A stretch of DNA of 5,904 nucleotides from contig DATHGT010000154.1 in assembly GCA_035317605.1 (NCBI GenBank), positions 1 through 5,904 on the forward strand. Reading direction: 5' to 3'. Within the stretch, counting starts at the first letter, position 1, and each line of letters starts with the position of its first letter. The notes beneath the pieces are model-generated. The model searched no databases and was not told the DNA's origin. It worked only from the letters and a program-made list of their open reading frames with translations. Of this stretch, positions 4,978 to 5,904 are shown in pieces. This DNA comes from DATHGT01 sp035317605. Its GTDB lineage: Bacteria; Methylomirabilota; Methylomirabilia; Rokubacteriales; CSP1-6. The translations under genes were made by a program, and so were the position numbers.

Positions 4978-5754
4978 CTACTCTACCGTGTAGGGCGGGA
5001 TCTTTCGATGGAACATCGCGAAGATCATCTCCCAGTCACGGGCGGCTCCGGCGGGATGGAAGATGTCGCGGTTCGGCAGCGCGTAGCCGTGGAGCGCGCC
5101 CGCGTGGACGGCATGGCGGTAGTCGACGGGACACGGCCCCAGAAGCTCCGCCAGCTCCCGCACCATCGACAGCGGCGCGTAGGGGTCCTTCTCCGCGAAG
5201 CCGCCGTACATCTCGCCGCGAAACTGCTTGGCCAGGCGATGCGGCGAGTCCGGCGCGTCGCTGACGAGACTGGTGCCGTGCAGGCTGGCGGAGGCGACCA
5301 CCCGCTCGGGAAAGTGGCCGGCGGCGCACAGCACGTGACGGCCGCCCATGCAGTAGCCGATCGCCCCCACGCCGCCCGGACGCACGGGCTCGCCCCGGCC
5401 GAGGAAGGAGAGGATCGCGCCGGTGTCGTCGACGACCATCTGATTGGAGAGCCGGCGGCCCGGCGCGGTCACCTGCTTCTGGCGCTCGGGGTCGAGGGCG
5501 TGCAGCGAGATCATCCGGTTGTCGGCGTCGCGGAACTCGTGGCTGATCCTGCCCTCGCGATAATAGAAGTTCGGCACCATGGCGTAGTAGCCGACGGTGC
5601 CCACGCGCCGCGCGATCTCGTAGAGCTCCTCCCGTACGCCCCAGATGTCCATGTACACGACGACCGCCGGAAACGGTCCGTCCTGCTCAGGGTGCGTGAC
5701 GAACGCGTCCATCCGTCCTGACGGCGTGTCGATCTCGACGAAGCGGTCCTTCAT
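4978..5754 (-). CDS. Dienelactone hydrolase family alpha/beta-hydrolase
   Basis: This 258-residue cytosolic alpha/beta-hydrolase belongs to the dienelactone hydrolase family, which opens lactone rings in (chloro)catechol pathways, though many members act on other esters. The nucleophile is C135 in G-Y-C-M-G-G (133-138). The remaining triad is probably D190 (A-E-K-D-P-Y) and H222 (L-H-G-Y-A-L). The family's activating acidic residue, Glu in Q-E-I-F-G of the classical enzyme, is here D36 in M-D-I-W-G. A charged stretch around 65-105 makes it somewhat longer than classical dienelactone hydrolase (about 236 residues). The start K-D-R-F-V-E-I fits the first strand of the family. The AGGG ahead of it lies inside the end of the cupin gene, 11 bases away, so translational coupling is likely. 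The cupin gene ends seven bases upstream, and the zinc-ribbon gene starts 17 bases downstream. The family is clear; a dienelactone substrate is not proven, since no chlorocatechol or maleylacetate gene is in view. Confidence 0.92.
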   Translation of the reverse strand: MKDRFVEIDTPSGRMDAFVTHPEQDGPFPAVVVYMDIWGVREELYEIARRVGTVGYYAMVPNFYYREGRISHEFRDADNRMISLHALDPERQKQVTAPGRRLSNQMVVDDTGAILSFLGRGEPVRPGGVGAIGYCMGGRHVLCAAGHFPERVVASASLHGTSLVSDAPDSPHRLAKQFRGEMYGGFAEKDPYAPLSMVRELAELLGPCPVDYRHAVHAGALHGYALPNRDIFHPAGAARDWEMIFAMFHRKIPPYTVE

Positions 5755-5761
5755 GCTGGCG

Positions 5762-5904
5762 TCAACCCTGGGCGGGGAGGACCTTGCCGCCGGCCTCGAC
5801 GGACTTGGCGTCGACGAGGATCACCGCGAGCACGCACGGCGCGGCACCGCGGTTGATCCAGTTGTGGATGGTGCCCCGCTGCACCATGACGTCGCCGGCC
5901 TTCA
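5762..5904 (-). CDS. Cupin-domain protein, C-terminal part (cut by window edge)
   Basis: Only the last 46 codons and the stop are inside the window; the start lies beyond 5904. The visible part reads K-A-G-D-V-M-V-Q-R-G-T-I-H-N-W-I-N and then a strand-rich stretch ending V-L-P-A-Q-G. This matches the second cupin motif, G-x5-P-x-G-x2-H-x3-N, with Gln at the usual Pro position; the His (visible residue 13) is the expected metal ligand. The conserved ending suggests a small single-domain cupin, but the missing N-terminus prevents choosing between a dioxygenase, an isomerase or a sensor-like member. The stop is seven bases before the dienelactone-hydrolase start, so the two are almost certainly co-transcribed, and the operon promoter lies outside the window. 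Confidence 0.8.
   Translation of the reverse strand, partial: KAGDVMVQRGTIHNWINRGAAPCVLAVILVDAKSVEAGGKVLPAQG

Noticed and set aside
4864..5721. A 285-codon rightward open frame antisense to the dienelactone-hydrolase gene
   Set aside because: No motif, Arg/Val/His/Gly-rich, and explained by third-position GC bias of the real leftward gene.

Overview
The window is GC-rich bacterial DNA, densely coding, with strong G/C preference at third codon positions. That bias produces long false ORFs antisense to the real genes. The gene types (ring-cleavage-like VOC protein, dienelactone hydrolase, cupin, ThDP lyase, CitE-like lyase, EamA permease) fit a soil or sediment heterotroph. A lineage such as Rokubacteria/Methylomirabilota or a deltaproteobacterium-like group is only a guess; nothing here is a taxonomic marker. 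I see no RNA genes, CRISPR array, insertion sequence, integrase or phage gene.

Layout: bases 1-162 are a short non-coding leader with an inverted repeat, possibly a divergent promoter region (a weak candidate start of a leftward gene lies at 23). One rightward gene follows, a two-module VOC/glyoxalase-fold protein (163-1089). Everything else is leftward and reads, in transcription order from the right edge: cupin (cut by the edge, 5904-5762), dienelactone-hydrolase-family protein (5754-4978), small eight-cysteine zinc-ribbon-like protein (4960-4550, GTG start), EamA/DMT permease (4499-3657), ThDP-dependent acetolactate-synthase-like enzyme (3604-2003) and HpcH/HpaI (CitE-like) lyase (1963-1091). 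Gaps are 7, 17, 50, 52 and 39 bases, so this looks like one operon or two overlapping transcription units. The VOC gene and the lyase converge with a single base between their stop codons.

The genes look like part of a small-molecule catabolic locus: the permease would move an organic acid or related solute, the cupin, hydrolase and VOC proteins would act on ring-cleavage-type intermediates, and the ThDP enzyme and CitE-like lyase would break C-C bonds of 2-oxo acids and (3-hydroxy)acyl-CoA compounds. The substrate cannot be read from the sequence, and no CoA ligase or CoA transferase is visible.

The most notable non-coding signal is the 52-base gap in front of the ThDP gene. It holds a perfect 8+8-base palindrome abutting the ATG, a consensus TTGACA box, a second short dyad, and no Shine-Dalgarno sequence at normal spacing. 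This suggests an internal, operator-controlled promoter giving a nearly leaderless message, or alternatively a translation-controlling hairpin.
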